Below, one piece after another: positions 62,821-64,000 of a DNA stretch of 64,000 nucleotides. The translations under genes were made by a program, and so were the position numbers. The stretch's first letter is position 1; each line of letters begins with the position of its first letter. Location of the stretch: contig SVLY01000003.1 of the NCBI GenBank assembly GCA_015067715.1, positions 35,574 through 99,573 of the forward strand, read 5' to 3'. The notes beneath the pieces are model-generated. The model searched no databases. It was not told where the DNA came from and saw only the letters and a program-made list of their open reading frames with translations. The DNA is from Oscillospiraceae bacterium. GTDB lineage: Bacteria > Bacillota > Clostridia > Oscillospirales > QAMX01.

Positions 62821-64000
62821 ATGAAAAAAACTTTCACCGTGTTTTCACTTATTCTGTGCCTTTGCCTTTTGCTCTCTGCCTGTGCCCCGGGCACCCCGGA
62901 GCAGACCACAGCTCAGGACACCGAGGCTCCCCCGGAGCAACCCATTCTCTCCGCTCCGGATCAATCCGTAAACTCCCTCTTCGCCCTGCCCTATTGCTAC
63001 AATGCCGCCGGGGTTTTTAACCCCATTTTGGTACATAACGAGGCCTGCGACCCCCTCTTTGCCCTTTTGTACGACGGGCTCTTTGCCGTGGACAGCAAGG
63101 GCAACGTCCAGCCAAGGCTCGCCCTTGACTACGCTTCCGACGAAAACTCCTTCACCGTGACCCTCCGTGAGGACGCCCTCTTTCACGACGGCACCCCCGT
63201 AAAGGCAAGCGACGTTGTCTGGTCGCTGAAAATGGCAAAGGAAAACGAAGCCTCTGCCTATGCCGGGCGTTTTTCAGACGTGACGGATATATCTGCAAAG
63301 GACGGCCGCACCGTCGTGCTGATCCTTGAGCGTGAGCGCGGCTCCCTTACCCACTGTCTTGACGTGCCCATCGTTAAAAACGGTACGGGCATAACCAACA
63401 ACGCCGTGGGAAGCGGCAGATACCGCATCGTGGAGCAGGAAGAGTCCATGTATCTCATGGCAAACGAGAGCTGGTACGCCCGACCCATGGACAGCCTTTT
63501 CCCCACCGACCTTATCATTCTCACCTACGCCGACGGGCTGGACGACCTTGTCTACTCCATGGTCTCCGGAAACTCCAACCTCGTGCGGCTGGACCCCTTT
63601 ATTTTCCGGGACAAAAAGATCAGCGGAAACTGCGATACCTACCCCGTTCTCAGCCGGGAGTTCCTCTACGTTGCCTTCAACACCTCTTATTACGCTCCCA
63701 CGGGCTCTTCCGCCGTGCGAAAGGCCCTTGCCCACGCAATTGACGTCTCCGCCCTGCTTGCCGACCCCTACGCCGGCGTGGTCTATTCTGCCGGACTCTA
63801 CCCCGAAAGCGTCACCGGCACCCCTGCTCCCGCCCCCGTAAAGCCCGACCCTGCCGAGACCGCAAGAGCTCTCCGGGCGGAGGGTTACCGCTTTATTGCA
63901 AACCAGTGGGTGGACTCCGAGGGTGAGGTGCTCTCTCTCACCGTTCTCTGCGCAATGGACAGCACCAAACAGGCCGCCGCAGAGCGTATCGCCGCAGACC
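62821..64000 (+). CDS. Oligopeptide-type ABC substrate-binding lipoprotein (3' partial)
   Basis: Extracellular solute-binding protein family 5 (OppA/DppA type), cut by the window end after about 393 codons and therefore missing from the ORF track. MKKTFTVFSLILCLCLLLSAC ends in a lipobox Cys at about residue 21; a Pro/Glu/Thr linker follows. Family-like blocks are NPILVHNEACDPLFALLYDGLF, FTVTLREDALFHDGTPVKASDVVWSL, GSGRYRIVEQ and VRKALAHAIDVSALL. Start ATG 62821, 27 bp after pgeF. Cognate permeases may lie beyond the window. Confidence 0.92.
   Translation, partial: MKKTFTVFSLILCLCLLLSACAPGTPEQTTAQDTEAPPEQPILSAPDQSVNSLFALPYCYNAAGVFNPILVHNEACDPLFALLYDGLFAVDSKGNVQPRLALDYASDENSFTVTLREDALFHDGTPVKASDVVWSLKMAKENEASAYAGRFSDVTDISAKDGRTVVLILERERGSLTHCLDVPIVKNGTGITNNAVGSGRYRIVEQEESMYLMANESWYARPMDSLFPTDLIILTYADGLDDLVYSMVSGNSNLVRLDPFIFRDKKISGNCDTYPVLSREFLYVAFNTSYYAPTGSSAVRKALAHAIDVSALLADPYAGVVYSAGLYPESVTGTPAPAPVKPDPAETARALRAEGYRFIANQWVDSEGEVLSLTVLCAMDSTKQAAAERIAAD

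Overview
The window looks like a chromosomal segment of an anaerobic Clostridia bacterium, most plausibly a gut-associated Oscillospirales/Ruminococcaceae-type lineage. The evidence is fairly GC-rich DNA with strong Shine-Dalgarno sites, a Firmicutes-style core (class A PBP, MurB, WhiA, DnaE, DnaB, TilS, Hpt, FtsH), SpoIID, a purine riboswitch, pyrophosphate-linked energy metabolism (PPi-PFK and K+-dependent membrane pyrophosphatase), and intracellular-type fucosidases and a rhamnosidase. The assignment is inference from gene content; no marker RNA gene is present.

Layout. 1-13.6 kb: a plus-strand housekeeping run (PBP, murB, whiA, dnaE, dnaB, tilS, hpt, ftsH, RluA-type pseudouridine synthase). 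13.6-18.6 kb: a DUF2079 membrane protein and three tandem paralogous polytopic membrane proteins, the first with a zinc ribbon. 18.7-20.9 kb: a stand-alone glycyl radical enzyme with an atypical active-site loop. 20.9-21.3 kb: a non-coding element of nested hairpins bounded by a 15-bp inverted repeat. 21.3-28.3 kb: GH78-like hydrolase, two paralogous nucleotidyltransferases, a Gfo/Idh/MocA oxidoreductase, SpoIID and GalE, followed by a second hairpin array. 28.5-34.7 kb: a guanine-class riboswitch with a complete terminator/antiterminator platform, controlling a BMP-type nucleoside ABC transporter plus xanthine phosphoribosyltransferase. 34.7-38.9 kb: NagB-like deaminase, a radical SAM protein, an esterase-like hydrolase and PPi-PFK. 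38.9-45 kb: a minus-strand operon of a glutaminase-like DUF4965 protein, an Asp-box sialidase-like protein and two tandem GH29 fucosidases. 45-48.5 kb: DUF2975 protein, small XRE regulator, DUF4173 protein and a UroD-family protein. 48.5-49.8 kb: an AT-richer 1.2-kb islet bounded by a 47-bp direct repeat at the 3' end of an FAD oxidoreductase gene. 49.8-64 kb: two FAD oxidoreductases, an Ig-like surface protein, a metal-exporter-like permease, membrane pyrophosphatase, a ParB/Noc-like protein, a DUF3810 protein, a tandem repeat, a sugar isomerase-like protein, PgeF and the start of an oligopeptide-type binding lipoprotein.

How the parts work together. PPi-PFK and the membrane pyrophosphatase fit a PPi-economical glycolysis. 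The riboswitch operon imports nucleosides or bases and salvages xanthine, complementing Hpt. The glycoside hydrolases lack signal peptides, so they probably act on imported oligosaccharides; no importer for these is visible. The most noteworthy observations are the orphan glycyl radical enzyme with Cys-Asn-Gln in place of the usual Cys-x-Glu, and the 47-bp-repeat-bounded single-gene islet that rebuilds the end of its host gene. Next come the two hairpin arrays and the non-consensus J2/3 base in the riboswitch. Coordinates were read by eye; promoter and terminator calls come from motif spacing and hairpins, not from computation.
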